A stretch of 64,000 bases of DNA from Amoebophrya sp. A120 (taxonomy: Eukaryota; Sar; Dinophyceae; Syndiniales; Amoebophryaceae): positions 5,215,700-5,279,699 of the forward strand of contig CAJINV010000003.1 of the NCBI GenBank assembly GCA_905178155.1, written 5' to 3'. Positions 1-14,300 of this stretch are shown piece by piece. The notes beneath the pieces are model-generated. The model was not told the DNA's origin, searched no databases, and saw nothing but the letters and a program-made list of their open reading frames with translations. The position numbers and the translations under genes were made by a program. How positions within the stretch are numbered: the stretch's first letter is position 1; each line of letters starts with the position of its first letter.

Positions 1-440
1 CTACTTGTCGCAGTCGTGTTGGCTGAAAGAGGACGGACTCACGAGAGACTTCATCGCGGGCGTGCGCATCTACTTCGAAACCCAGGTACTTTTATTCTTT
101 TCCGATGGAAGGCCATGCATACAGTTTTTTTCTGTTTTCTGTTCTAGTTGCTTTCCGCTGTATCTTCATGAGGCGAGCTACTGTTCCCCTGAAGTGAGGA
201 CCGACCCATGGAACCGACTAGCTACGATACACGCACACATGTGGTAAATACAAACTTTTCTCATCGGCGATCTTACTCAACACTTAGGCACCTACGCCGG
301 AAGGCACTGCGCAAGGACGGCCCTTCGTACAGATCCGGCCCTACCGCCTGTCGTTGAAGGTGTGGCGTCCCGACCAACAAGTGTGCACTACGGAAGACTT
401 GCTAGATCTCATATTTCGCCGTATGGCAAAGTCAGCTTGA
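1..440 (+). CDS. 3' end of an unrecognised gene (partial, exon joins uncertain)
   Basis: Three stretches look coding. Positions 2-85 give an open frame containing FIAGVRIYFETQ and end exactly at a CAG|GT donor. Positions about 173-241 are open in one frame, preceded by a strong polypyrimidine tract with an AG at 146-147. Positions 288-440 follow a TTAG acceptor and encode a basic/hydrophobic segment (GRPFVQIRPYRLSLKVW, then TTEDLLDLIFRRMAKSA) ending in TGA at 438-440. I could not make all three joins agree in phase with GT-AG introns, so the middle exon or its borders may be wrong. No family recognised. The window edge cuts the gene. Confidence 0.35.
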
Positions 441-1347
441 AGGATTGGAGAGCGTAGTACCGTAGACACAAATAAGAAGTCGCTGTTAGATGATGAAGGC
501 TTGCTAGAAGCACTTGCGCCAGCACTGCATGCAGAGACTCCTTGACGTTTCTTCCAAACATGGACGATACGAAGGATCGATCATCGTCATGCGGTTTCTG
601 AGTTCCAAGAAAATGGAAAATTGCGTGAAATTGCAGAGCAGCGGATCGATGCAGAAGCGGCGGCGCATTGCCAGAGACGCGCTCTACTCAGGCCCTGATA
701 AGTATTGAGCCGAGATGTTGATGAAGCTGTTGCACCTCTCTGCTTTATTTGGCACCAGATCCAGATATTTGGAAGCGATCAATAGTAAACAAAATGTCCG
801 ACTCGTCAATGAGCGCTCGTTTTTCCTCTCGCGCAGATCATTGTGGTGCAGACCTGACGGGATTGCCCGGACGATTCAGAAGAGAGCAACGAATTCTAGA
901 TCCACTTTTTTTCTCTCTGTAAGTTTTGTTGTTGGTACAATGTTCTCGGACCCCAGCAAGAACCCCAGAACTCAGAAAAAAGAGTAACATGCCTGACATA
1001 GTTTTTTTACTTAGTGGACACACTTCTAGAAGCTGCTGTGTAGTAGAGTATTCCGCCAACATTTGCCTACAACAATATTTGGTTCCAACTCCAAGCGTCT
1101 GACTCCTGCATCTTACATAGGTGGTCGCACGTTTGTCATGTCTAGTTCCTCGAGTCCAAGTGGCACTGCGCGCGTCCGGATGCAGATAGAGGAGGCAGTT
1201 TTGCGGCGATGACGACGAGCGGAAGGGCAACGCGGATGGTGCACATCCCGTCGATGTAGCAGGTTGGAGCGGTTTGTTCTACCGCGGTAGACATGTGGCT
1301 TAGACACCGGTCGGGGCAGCCTTCCAGTTTCTCGTTCTCCTCTGTTG
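441..1347. other. intergenic, with one possible small exon
   Basis: Mostly no convincing coding signal. A short charged open segment near 575-690 (contains GKLREIAEQRIDAEAAAH) ends in a stop and could be an exon or a decayed fragment, but I cannot attach it to either neighbour. The last 350 bases before the TFIIIC-like start have overlapping open frames that I read as compositional shadows. Confidence 0.3.
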
Positions 1348-4254
1348 ATGTCCCTCTCGCAGTTGAATCGGACGCTGCAGCCGGGTGCGCTGGAATGGCG
1401 GCGCCTGTCGCAGGTATCCGGGGGCGCCTCGTCCCCGAACTCTGTCGCGTGGTGTGCCTCGCGAGACCTGCTGGCGCTCATGACCGACACTGTCGTGCAA
1501 ATCCTGGATGTGTCGGAATACCTCTCGACCGAGGGGGCGCCCGAGGCAAAGTGCAAGATCGTCATCGAAAACTACTGCCCCCGCGGAAAGCGCAAGGTAT
1601 CGATACGTTTTGTTGAGTACTGCCAAGAAAGTAGAACTTCTTTCTTTCCACCCAATCATGCGCCGTACTTTTGCCGCCCGTAACCCGAAAGAACAAACGC
1701 ACTCGAAGATTTTGCTGCACTCAACTTTTTGACCTCTCTACTTCAGGTGATCACGCCAGCCCAAGCCGTGCGACTGCGCCGCGATGCGAAGCTCAGCCAA
1801 GCGGCTTTGCTGCAGCACGCCCTGCTTTCACAGCAGACGAAGTCGCATTTCACCTCTATAGCATGGGACGATCATACGAGTACCAGTTCTTCCCTGAACA
1901 AGCCAGGCGGCATTCAGGTGGGGCCGGGATCGAGTCCGGCCGGTGCGGCAGACGCCATGAAACGGCGGCGGGCTGCTCCGGCCACGAGCAAGGGGGCCAA
2001 GGCGAGTCCGGGAAAGACTTGCAACACCGGCGAAGAGGACGAAATGGACCAAACGGAATCCGGGGTGCTGGTACCGAAGAGCGACGGCGCATTCATCGAC
2101 GCCCGCCTCGCGGTCACCACCAGTTGCGGAAAGGTTCTCATTTTCGGAATCTCGGAGGTGTGGTCCGGACCGTACGACGTTCACTTGCTGCACCGCATCG
2201 AACCGCAGCTCGTACCGCAGCTGAAACAAGATCGCCACATGGTGTGTCCGGATCACACTTGCTGCGCGTTCGCAGCGGACCGTCAGTGCTTTTTCACGTC
2301 CTTTCACAACCACGTTCTCCGATGGGACCTTTCCACTACTACGGACACTTCTACGACCAGCACCGCCGCCGAGCAGGAGCATATAATTAGCAAGAACACG
2401 AAACTACAAACGGCGGGTAGCAAAGCGAGCGGCGCGGCCAAAAGCACTGGGTCCGGGGCGAAAAGCAGTAGTGGTGCCGCTAAGAGTAGTAAAGCCGTGG
2501 AGCAAGCACCATCCGCTGACGAGGCCGCTCAGTCCGCCGCGTGTAGTTGTCCGCGACTTGTGAGCAACTTGAAGCTTGTGGATGCAGAAGTGACACGACT
2601 CGCCTGCTGTGGGAACGCGATCGTGATCGGGCTGTCGAGCGGGAGGGTTGTGCATTCCGATACGGACTTCCGCCACTCCCACGTACTGTACCACCCTCGC
2701 AACACGACCAGTCCGGCGTTTTCGGCAAAAGTCGGGCACGACCGTCGCGAGTGCCCTGTACACATGTTGGACTTTCGGTACCCGAACCTCGTCGGTGTGG
2801 CCATCCAGGACAGTTTTCTCGTCTTGCGACAGCAGGGAGGAGAAGAAAAGCAATGGCACGTCATTCTGGAGTACCTGCAAAGCGGAACAATCGTTGGGAT
2901 GCACGTGGAGCCTGATTTTGCTTTGTCGGTGGATGCAGACGCCATCGCATGTTTCTTCTCGCTGAGGGGAAACCGGGAAAAGATGTCATCGTCCTCCACA
3001 CCGCAGGATGTTGACAAGGCCGGCCACCCGTCAACCAGTGCAGTTAGTAGCAGCGTGGCGGGAACGGGATCCCCCGCACGGAGGAAGATGTCGTTCGGGG
3101 GCAAGGAAAAGATGAAACGCCCCAAGGCAGCTGCAGACGAGGAGAACGGCAACGAAGGAAAGCAAGACGTTCACAACTTCACCGTTGTTGACAACCGACG
3201 GGCAAGTGCTAATGACAACATTTCCGTCACGGTAGGGCCACCCGCGTACTTTCGCACCGTGCCAGAGCCTGCGGAGCCCGTTCCGCAACCGGGGCAACTA
3301 CCGGTGTATCGTCCTGTGGTCGAGCTTGTGTTGCCCTGCTGCGGTGCGGCGTTTTCTCCGGGCCGCCGGGTGCTCGCCTCCGTCGCCACCGCCACTCCCG
3401 AGCACAGCAGCTCCTACCGACGGCTGCAAAGCAGCTTTGGTACCCACACGGAACTATGGTTGTGCGGACTCCCGCATGATCTGTTGGACCGCGGCAAAAC
3501 CACAGCGTACGCCTCCGAAGCAGGTCAAGAGAGCATTGGCACGGTCGTCACGCTGGAGCGAGGGCGTCTGGCGGAAGAGGCAGCCGGGGAGCCGTTCGAA
3601 AAGCGAGCCGGAGCCGAGCAGCTGGCCACCATTTCGGATTTGTGCGAGGTTTTCTGCGACTTCCTCCGTAGTGGCGGAGAGCGTTCGGTACGTGTCAACG
3701 AGCTCAGTTACAACGCCTTGCGTCACGAAATTTCCTGCAGCACGCGACTCTCTGCCTTTGAGTGGAAGATACTGGAGACGCTGCACGACGCGTCCAGCAG
3801 TGCGGTAGCTTCAGAGGACTCAACAGCGTTTCCATGCTTTCTCCACGGCTGGACGGACTTTCGAGGTCAAGTGGAAAACGCAGTGCGCATATTTGCGGAA
3901 CGCGTCTGGAAGGCCTGCACCACGGAGCCGGCGCTTGTGGAAGGGGCGGAGGAGTTCGCGCAGGAGCAAGAAGAGTTGTTGGCGAAGCGAAAGGCTCCCG
4001 GGCCGGCGGTTGACTTTTGGTGCTGGATCTGCAATCGAGCCAGGAGGCTGCAGCCGGACGTCACAGGAGAATGGTTTGTCTGCCCGGGTGGCCATCAGAC
4101 GCCGCGGTGTCAGCGTGGTGGAGACCCCATAGGCCCAGGCACCCACGTGGAGCGGTGTGGCACGTGCCAACGCATGTCGCGTCTGGCCCGCAGTACCGCC
4201 ACACTGCGGCCGTGCTATTACTGTTTGAGTAAAACGCGACACTGCCTCGTATAA
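1348..4254 (+). CDS. TFIIIC delta/GTF3C4-like protein (WD N-terminus, C-terminal zinc finger)
   Basis: Two exons, 1348-1596 and 1747-4254, joined by a 150-nt GT-AG phase-0 intron, give about 918 residues. The ATG at 1348 is the first in frame. The N-terminus (RRLSQVSGGASSPNSVAWCA, then LLALMTDTVVQILD) resembles the first beta-propeller blade of TFIIIC-delta proteins. The last 80 residues form a paired-cysteine module: CWICNRARR, then FVCPGGHQTPRCQRGGDPI, then ERCGTCQRMSR, then CYYCLSKTRHC. That is the layout of the zf-TFIIIC domain of human GTF3C4 and relatives, which help recruit Pol III to tRNA genes. Central regions carry low-complexity Ser/Gly/Lys inserts (for example about 2400-2530), common in alveolates. 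Assignment rests mostly on the C-terminal finger; other WD proteins with a similar finger (HPS/WDR59 types) are alternatives. Confidence 0.6.
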
Positions 4255-4664
4255 TGATGGATAAGAAAGCACTTCTTTCTCTTGATCGATAGCGCAACGC
4301 GGACAAAGTACTAAAAGACAAGCACTCACGGAAGCGACTACTACATTGATAGTATGATCTAGGAGCGTGACGCAGATTGACATCGTGCACTCTGCAATTC
4401 TGCGTTAATGCGGCAATTGTTCAATCTCATCGTTTATACAAAGCCGCGGACCCAGCGCTGTCCGCTCGTATGCATTCGGTAATGGGGTGATCATCTATCA
4501 TGTTGGACTTTGCAACAGGAAGGTTGGGTCGTGGAAAACGAAGTACTTGTTGTTTGGCCAAATCTCGTTCATTGTGACCGCTCGTGGCACATCGCGCGTA
4601 GAGCGCAGCGTATACCGAAGGATTGCTTGCGTGTTTATTTGGAACCTGTCTGTCTCAAGACAAA

Positions 4665-7376
4665 ATGGGAAAGGACCCTGCAGGTGTGCGGGTGATGCAG
4701 TGGAACTTGCTGGCGACGGGTTTGCACACAGACGGGTTCGTCAAGGGCGATATGTTTGAAAGCGTTGCGGAATTGACGGAGCATCTGCACTTGACGAAGG
4801 ACTACAAGGCTCGACTGATGTCCGCAGGGGTGGATTTGGATCTGATGAAGCCGATGCAGCATCTCCTCAACCTATTCTTGTTTTCAGATGGCGTGCCACT
4901 CACTGAATTACCAGCGGCGTTACAATACGGCGCTGAAGGCCTCTCTGACAAGTTTCGCGGCGTCCCAGTGGAGGACTTCTATGCCTTTAGCGACGTTCCT
5001 GCGCGACGGACTGTGTGCGACCAAGCAGCGTTGTATGAACGAATGTGGAAGCCCCTGGCGGATTTTTTCGAGCAGGGATTGTATGTCGGGAAAACGCTTC
5101 CTTGCTTCATTTGACTGGAAGACCGCAATCACATGCGGGAAACAGGCCCGTAGTGGTCGTTTGCTCTGTAAGTAGTACACACAGGCTCAGCATGTACATT
5201 AAGTCGATGCATGTCACTTTCTTATTCGTCGCCAACCGGGAAGGGGAGTGCGTCTGCGTAGCGTGTCCCTGGCTTCCAAAGAAGAGCAAAAGCGTTGACA
5301 CCGATACTGCAGCCAGTGCGCTGGTGGAAGAATCGATCGAGACAATCTGGAGCAAGTACATCTCCCCGGAAAAGGCGCTGCACCCGTACGACGTGGTTCG
5401 TACAGTGTGCGACTTCTTCCGAGAACGATTTGCCAATCAGCAGGAAGCAATGCCTAACACCGCGGAATCTAACGCAGAAGCCGGCACCAGCGCACATCTC
5501 GCGGAGGTAAAAGTGGCCGTCCTTCCGGCGCCACAAGGGGAGGATCCGAGGGAGCTGAGTGGCGCGCTTGCAGACGGAGATGTGCCACCTAGTAGCACAG
5601 ATCCACTTTCGCTGTTGCGGAAATACCGGCGCGCATTTGAGCAGCTTCAACCGTCAGCTGATGCACTGTCAAGTAGCAGCGAAGGTCTACGTGCAGAGTG
5701 CGAAGCTCCCCGGGGGCGCAACGCGCAGTTGACACGGCTGGTCGCAGCGTTTGTGCCTGACGTGCTGACACTACAGGAGGTAGCGGTGGATCAGTACTTT
5801 TGCCTCACACGTATGCAAAACGGAGTCTACTTTCCGCTCTGGGAGCAGGACAGCAGGGACACGGATGATAGCAGGTGGCACGAAAAATGGAGCTGCCTCG
5901 TCCACCAGTACGCAAGTACAGGAGCCGCTCGTATGAACCGGAGCAACGGCGCCACATCTGCAGACATCTGCAGTTACTATACTGAATCAGAAGGCTCGAC
6001 TCGCGGAAAACATACACCAGTGCATGCCATAGCTGTAGTTTGCTTCCGCGGGAAGAATGCATGAGCTCACTCCTCACAGGGCAGTCTCTTTGTAGCCTTG
6101 AAACCTAAGGTTAACACGCGTGATGAAGTTCTGGCTGATTTCCCGTTGTACATTGAAGCAGCGAGATGTCGGATGGTTAAACGCGAACCTCTTCGGCAAC
6201 CACCCGTACCGCGTACGCAAGGTGGGAGTCAGCGTTTGCGGGGTCGCTGTGCTGGTCAATAGGCACCGATTTAGACTGCGCTCGGGAAAGGCACTGGGAA
6301 GCAGCGACGAGCAACGGTTTGCGTACGCAGCTACGATAGCTCCTTGTGACGAGCGTGTAACGGACGGAGATATCCACGAGGACGCGGCGTTCACGGTCTG
6401 TGCTGCACATCTGAAATCAGGAAAAGCTGTTGACGATCGTACGAAGCAAATCTTCGATATATGTGACAGCCTTGAGGCGTTTGCTATGCACGGCGACGTC
6501 GTCCTTGGCATGGATGGCAACTACGGTATGGGCAGAAGCAGGTGCTGTGAGTCAGTCTCGTTGCGGAATCTGAAATGAAATTCAACCAGGCTTGCGCAAC
6601 TTACGATAGCGGCCCGCGATCTGGTTGTAGGCAGGAAAAAATATGACCGCTCTCCTTGGACGAAATCCGCACAAAGACTGAATTTTTTTCTGGGTTTCCT
6701 TTCATATACGACCAGGAGCTCGGTGGATGCAATTACGATAATGGTATGTAGTGAGGTCAACGTATATTTTTGTTTCGTGCGTTAATACTCACAAGCACTT
6801 TCATTTCATGCTGTAGTGTTTCTTGAACATTGTCAAATTGTGTTGACTGCAGATACGGAGGCAGAATCGGGGGGCTGGGCGCGTCTTCGTTCTCTTGGCT
6901 ACTGCAACTACCTGGACGAGCTGAGGCAGTCTCAGCGTTATGGATCACAGGAAGAGCTCCTGACGGAGCGACTGCATGCAGTAACGGTAAACAAGATGCG
7001 TGGCATGTTCTCTGTGCAAGTAGCGAAGTGGGGATGCTATTCGTTGCGAAACATTGACTACCTGATGCTGCGTTCTCGCCCGGGAGAGGACCAAGGGCTA
7101 CGAATGTCGTATGTTGTTAACGCGCGGGAGCTTCAGGTATACGACAAGGAAAGCACGCTGAGGCAAATATCCGAGGATACGTCGATCGAGACCATCTTGG
7201 CGTTAGATGATCGTGTTGCGCGACCATTCATTCCAAGCATGATGCCGAGCGGATCGAATCCATCGGACCACAGACCAGTCGTGGTGCAACTGCAAAGACA
7301 GAGTTCGAGCAATCACAGTGGTTCGTCGCCGTGGTGGTGCTGTACTAACCGTGCGGCCAAGGGGAGGAAATCCTGA
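4665..7376 (+). CDS. CCR4/nocturnin-type endonuclease/exonuclease/phosphatase protein
   Basis: Hallmarks of the EEP superfamily appear in order: VMQWNLLATGL at the start (ATG 4665), PDVLTLQEV (about 5757), CGVAVLVNRHRF (about 6240), AAHLKSGK (about 6405), MDGNYG (to 6525) and SDHRPV (about 7264). These supply the Asn, Glu, His, Asp/Asn and terminal Asp-His of the Mg-dependent phosphodiesterase site. The QWN-LA opening and LQEV are typical of CCR4, nocturnin and angel deadenylases, with phosphodiesterases of small substrates as an alternative. The intron 6526-6852 is clean GT-AG, phase 1. Joins near 5081-5250 and 6045-6120 are unclear: short introns (GTATGT at 5081, GTAAGT at 5168) or frameshifts. 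A roughly 200-residue low-complexity insert lies between the QWN and LQEV motifs. The C-terminus ends in a short Ser/Cys/Lys-rich tail. Confidence 0.72.
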
Positions 7377-8107
7377 CAGGGAGTCCCTGTTCGATTGTGC
7401 GGCGTGGACGAGGTGCAATGTGACGCTAATCACACCGGCGACGGCGCATCTCGCCATGCGGCGAGAACCGTGGCTAGATGCGTGGTTCGGAATAGCGAAG
7501 ATAGGTAAGGTGCAAGGTCAGCAAGGAAGAAATCGTGATTTGTGTGTGAAATTTCTGCCAGCTGGATTTCGTAGGAAGGGAGCAGCCACATAAAGTTCTG
7601 ATGTCTTCGCCCGTAGGATGAAAGTAAGTAAGTACTTAAGCATTTCATACGTAAGTGCAGTTTTCAGTCAGCCCACCATAAGTGGTTGCATCGAGGCGTA
7701 CTAACATTGAAGTAATACCTACATACAGAGATATTCCTCGTGTTGGTTCGAGACAGGGAATGTGGTCGGTTCGTCATGTTGTTCCTTGGGTGAAACCTAG
7801 AAATGCAATCTTCACGTGTGATCGAGCGGGCGAATGATCTGCAACATACGTCAAGGGAATCTGAAACGTGAGTCAACATCTTTTTCCAGAGTTGCTGCGA
7901 AAAAAACATTGGGGTAAAAGAGCGAATTTTTCAATCAGAGGCAAAGTCATGCTAAGCCGCCAACTTTGAAGAGCGTCCTCCTCTTGCTAGATAACGACAA
8001 ACAATTTTCCTCATGATCATCTGCCACCTGTTTCAATCCTGCTTTCTCTTTCCACAAAATTAGGGAAATCTTGTTTTTCTTTGGAAAACACAAAAAACTC
8101 GTCCAAC
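7377..8107. other. intergenic, nothing recognised
   Basis: No reading frame with coding character on either strand. The last 70 bases before 8108 are pyrimidine-rich with an AAATTAG, as expected of a 5' untranslated region or trans-splice acceptor region. Confidence 0.4.
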
Positions 8108-8200
8108 ATGGCCAAGATGATGAAGATGATGGCTGCCGCCCCGGCCCCGGTCATGAAGAAGATGTCCATGAAGAAGATGATGGCCATGAAGAAGAAGTAA
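8108..8200 (+). CDS. Met/Lys/Ala-rich micro-ORF (30 residues) or first exon of a basic protein
   Basis: The ORF encodes 30 residues made almost only of Met, Lys, Ala and Pro (MAKMMKMMAAAPAPVMKK, then further KM repeats) and stops at TAA. Codons are strongly biased (GCC, AAG, CCG, GTC), like the adjacent alpha-tubulin and unlike random sequence. Tracts of this kind open dinoflagellate basic nuclear proteins such as HU-like proteins and DVNPs. The final codons read AAGAAGTAAGTC, so the stop overlaps a perfect GTAAGT donor. The ORF could therefore be a first exon spliced downstream, but I found no basic-domain exon within the next 600 bases. The antisense frame is only its shadow. Confidence 0.5.
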   Translation: MAKMMKMMAAAPAPVMKKMSMKKMMAMKKK

Positions 8201-8814
8201 GTCATCAACTCCTGCAGGATATCACCACAATGATTTCCCTATGCAGATGAGCGAGAGCTCGCGTGTCGTGGTGGATCCACGCATGCTTGAGCGAATCTCG
8301 CCGAAAATTTGGTCTTCTATCGTAGGTACGTTCTACGACGCGTAGTCCAAATAGAAAAAAGCCATACGGTGCCTGGCGGACGCACCATGTTGTATCTCAT
8401 TGCGAAAAGTGTTCCTGTTGAACGTAGTTCAGTGCATCGTAATCGTCCGTCCAACACACCATGCGATTATTCATGTCCCGTACGTGTGAGTGGGATCTAC
8501 AAACGTTGTTTTACTGCGTAACGTTCGTGAAGTAAATGTGGAAGATGATGTGATACGTGTTGTACGTTGTAATTTTGAGGAAACTGTGTCTTGGCTGAGG
8601 CGAAAAGATCATAATTGTTATTGATGTACACATGGCATTACCCCACACTTTTTGCTATTTCCTCTCCCCCTACTCTCGTGATTTCTACCCGTAACTTCAA
8701 TTTTGGCTGTGCAATAATTTTCATTCAACCCAAAAACCGTAGGAATCGTTTTTGTAGGAGAGAGTCGTTCGGTCGACTTGTCTTGCATATAAAACTTTCC
8801 ACCCACTTTTCAAA
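8201..8814. other. intergenic/upstream region of alpha-tubulin
   Basis: A short open stretch after a CAG (about 8247-8320, MSESSRVVVDPRMLERISPK) ends at GTAGGT and could be an exon, but it does not join the micro-ORF in frame. The remainder is AT-rich with no supported gene. Confidence 0.3.
8786..8795 (+). promoter_or_regulatory. TATA-like motif ahead of alpha-tubulin
   Basis: CATATAAAAC lies 20-29 bases before the tubulin ATG. Its closeness to the start codon makes a classical TATA role doubtful, and dinoflagellates often lack TATA boxes. It is recorded as sequence only. Confidence 0.2.
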
Positions 8815-10521
<1,707 letters not shown>

Positions 10522-11384
10522 GTCGCCTGAAGGACTTCTTCAGTTGTTGTCGAAGATAGTCTTTTTCCTCTCCACCTTCGGGTGAGGGCTAAATAAAAAG
10601 ATTGTTTAGTCTTTGCATGGAAACTGCAGTTCGACAATATCAAATTTTTCGGTTTAGATCAGCATCTTCGAAAATATGGTCTGTGAATGACCAATATCCA
10701 CCGATGTAGTTATGATATTCAGCGAGGCGACTCTTGGATGTTATAATGCTTTAACCATCCGACTGGATTGGCATTCCTTTCCATGGAGCTGAATCTGTAA
10801 ACCGTAGTAAGGAACTGATCAATGTGTCAGACAGAAAGTAAAAGCGTGCGCTTCCTTCGCAGTCCAGTGCCGACTAGCATTATTTTACTTTTAAAAGTTG
10901 TGTTGTTCAGAATGTCGCAGAGTTCGGTCACTATCAGAACGTTGATTGAGGAAAGGTCTTCCGAGGAGGCGGGCTTCGGCGCGATCCTCATGAAAACTAG
11001 CTCGGTCTTTCTGCTCTCCTTAAAAAAGCAAAATCGTCATGTCAGCGCATCGGTCTGATCGTTCGTTGTGGCAATAAGTATGTGAGCACCAAAGACTAGC
11101 CCATATTGGTCAAGAATGCTAGTAATACTGCACTCTAGCAAGTGTTTGAAATCGCATACGTGTGACGCACGACGTTAAATCACTTAGGAGGCTTTGTCTT
11201 AGTGTGGTGCTTCCGATGAAAACGTTGAAGTGGAATTTACTGACTAAAGAGAACATTTTATACTAGACTGTTTTGCGGCGCGATTTACATTGATTCTCGG
11301 GCTGTCCTGCGCCGGGTTCGCTAATTTAGATGCTACTTAAGAGTTTGTTCCAGCTATGTGACCACACTAGTTCTGCATAGCAAA
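10522..11384. other. intergenic, nothing recognised
   Basis: Tubulin 3' flank and upstream region of the coiled-coil gene. A 78-codon open frame (10822-11058) has no coding character. Confidence 0.4.
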
Positions 11385-14300
11385 ATGAGCATGGAGGGCG
11401 GGACTGCGACATCTTCGGCGCCGCCGAAGAAAGAACCGCCAGGGGAAGACGAGGCGCGTCAGAAGTTGTGGTCCATCACCACAGAATACGAAAACCTGCT
11501 GCAGGTACAGAACCAGCATTTCGAGTCCGTTCTCGCGACGAAGGATAAAGTCATTGACCAGTTAAAAGCTGGGAAGCCGCCGTACGACTTTTCCGACCCT
11601 GGCGTTGTTAGTGTTGCTGTGGAGGAGCGGGATCGCGAGATACGGCTCTACAAATGCCTGCTGGAGATCCGCGACAAGCAGGTACCCGATATTTTCGCTG
11701 CGCCGCTGCATCATGTCGCATTTTGTCGTCTTGGACGAGCGGCTAACGATATTTTTGAATCCGCATATCCTTCTACCAACTACTACAGCTTATGGAGCTT
11801 CAACACGTCATCGATTATGGCGCTGGAACGGCAACTCCGGGCGACATGTCGGACCTTGCTTCCGAGAAAAACGCACAGATACAAACGCTCATGGATACGT
11901 AAAAGGACACGCTTTAATGAGGTCGCATCGGGTCACACACTTCATATGCATGTCGAAAGAGCTCCAATTTCTCTTCACTTCGCTTAAACTGCGAGTGGTC
12001 AACATTGCATGTCAATCTCATTGACTGAAGCTGATGGTGTCAGTTTTGTTCCATAGCGGATGAATTGCAAGTGCTACGGGAAGAAGTCTTGCAGATGGTA
12101 CTCTTTGTCATTACCTTCTACACTTCGCGTTGCGCCATGTGCTTGTGCTCCGGGTGATGTTGCGCAGTATTAGCGAGAAGACGCAGTTCTGCGAATCCTC
12201 ACAACAGTTAGACATTTTGCTCAACAGAAATCATCGTCGTCCGCCCGTGGGCCAGTAGCGGGTGTCACGACGAGCACCAGCGATGAGCTACAACAGCTAC
12301 GGAAGGAGAAAGAAGATCTCGAGAAGATCGTGCTGCAAAAAGAAAAGCAAATCCAGGCCATCAGTACAATAGACACCACCAACAACGACATCAGTGCGCT
12401 GCAGCTAGGTGTGTACGATGTTTAGGCAGTTTGCTTGATCGTTGGGCATGCATGATGTTGACTATTTGTGTTTTGCACCGTTGCGCATCTTGAATCACCC
12501 AAACCAAAGGCGCGCGTGCGATTTCCATGTACACGGAAGCGATGCAGATGCGACAGGAAATCAAAGACCGAGATGGCACGATTGCAAGCCAGGGACAGGA
12601 GATCGCAGACTTGGAACTCAGAGTATGACGAGGCAGAATTGTGTCGAAGTACAATCGGCAGCCGCATTTACATACCGCGTTCGCGGTGTAACAAGGATAA
12701 CAAGGCTAGTACAAGACCTATGTTCATGCAGTAAGATTGTTCAGCTAGCGGAAAATTGGAATATCTTGACACTGAGCTCCCTGTCATATCCTGACCAGCA
12801 GCGTCAAACCGAGTTGGAGCAAAAGCGCGGTGAAATAGGTGATATGACGAAGGTGATAGCAGAAAAAACCCGGCGCGTCCTGGAACTGGAGAACGCATTA
12901 CAGGCCGCTCGACAGGATGTGGCAGACAAGACTCGTGAAATCGAGGGGCTGTACTGAAGTTTTTTTCGTTTCGCCAAACCTCCGCACGCCCTCCCCTAGT
13001 GCAGGATAAATGATGATGATGATGTTTCCCATTCGTTTTTTTCTCGCTTGCTTAGGTTCTTCTCATCTGTGCGATGCGCTCCTGCGGAATACTTTGCTTG
13101 CGTTATGATCTTCTATGTGCCACAACCTTCTTTTTGCAGGTGCGACGCGGTGGAGCAGGCACGCAAAAACACGCTTGCAGAACAGGGTGCATATGCAGAT
13201 TGAATCTTCCATCAGTGCATTGTGCTATTGAGCTTCTGCGTTTCTACTTGTCAGCAGAAAAGCACTCGCATTCGCAGCATTGCCACCGAGCATCATCTCA
13301 CCAGCATACCTTGATCTGGGCGACTGTCATCCCACCGTCCCAAGCTATGAAAGACAAGTGCAAAACTGCAGACTCACACACGTCATGAGATGGAAGGTTT
13401 TGCTCTGAAACGGAAAAGAATCGAATCATCGAGGAACTGCGAGAGGAGCTTTCCATCCGGGACCGAACTATTTTAGAGGAGCGCGCCGAGCGCGTCCGTA
13501 TGGAGACGCTAAACGAGGAACTGCAGGGCAAGTCGGGTGAGACACTCCAGCAGCTCAAGGAAGCACAGTCGACCATGGACCAAATGATGGCACATACGCA
13601 GTATCAAGGTCAGCTCGTGCGCGACATGACAAGTCAGGTACTTCTGATCTACATGCGGATAAGTAATTGGTCGCCACCGACAACCGCGCAGTTGCAGGAG
13701 TCGGTGGTCTGGCGACAGTGACGGGCCCGCTCGTTCGGCAAGGTCGATCAGAATACAAACCAAACACAATTTTTTTGTCAGGTGCAAGAGTCGGAGGCGA
13801 AGCTACACACGCTGCAAGTGCAAGAGATGTATGAGAAACGGCGGCGTGTCCTGGAGGAAAAGATTCGCGAGCAGGAGACCGCCGAAGTACTGCAGAGCAA
13901 GGACATTTTGCTCAATCAGGTGTCTCTCGAGTTGAACGAAACGCGGGAACGGCTCGGAAACATACGGCGCGATCTCGAACCGGCCAACGCAGCGCTCAAC
14001 CGGTCGTTGTTGGGCGGTACCACCAAGGTGAACCTGCATATGAGCACGCGGTCTCAGGCGGCGTCGGAATTCTCGCCCGCCGCCGGCAACCGCACAGGGC
14101 CGAGCAATTCCCCACAAGCACAGCTGCTGCCGCAACCTGCCCAGGTCCTAGGTCCGGGCGACGAGACCCAGCGGCAGCTAGTTGCCGCGCTACAGCCGAA
14201 TCCGGCCACCCTTCCCAGCGCAATTTCGCTGCTGGGAACCACGCAGGAACAACCGAACCTGAGCACGCTGTCGATGGAGGAGGAGCAAGTTCAGTACCAG

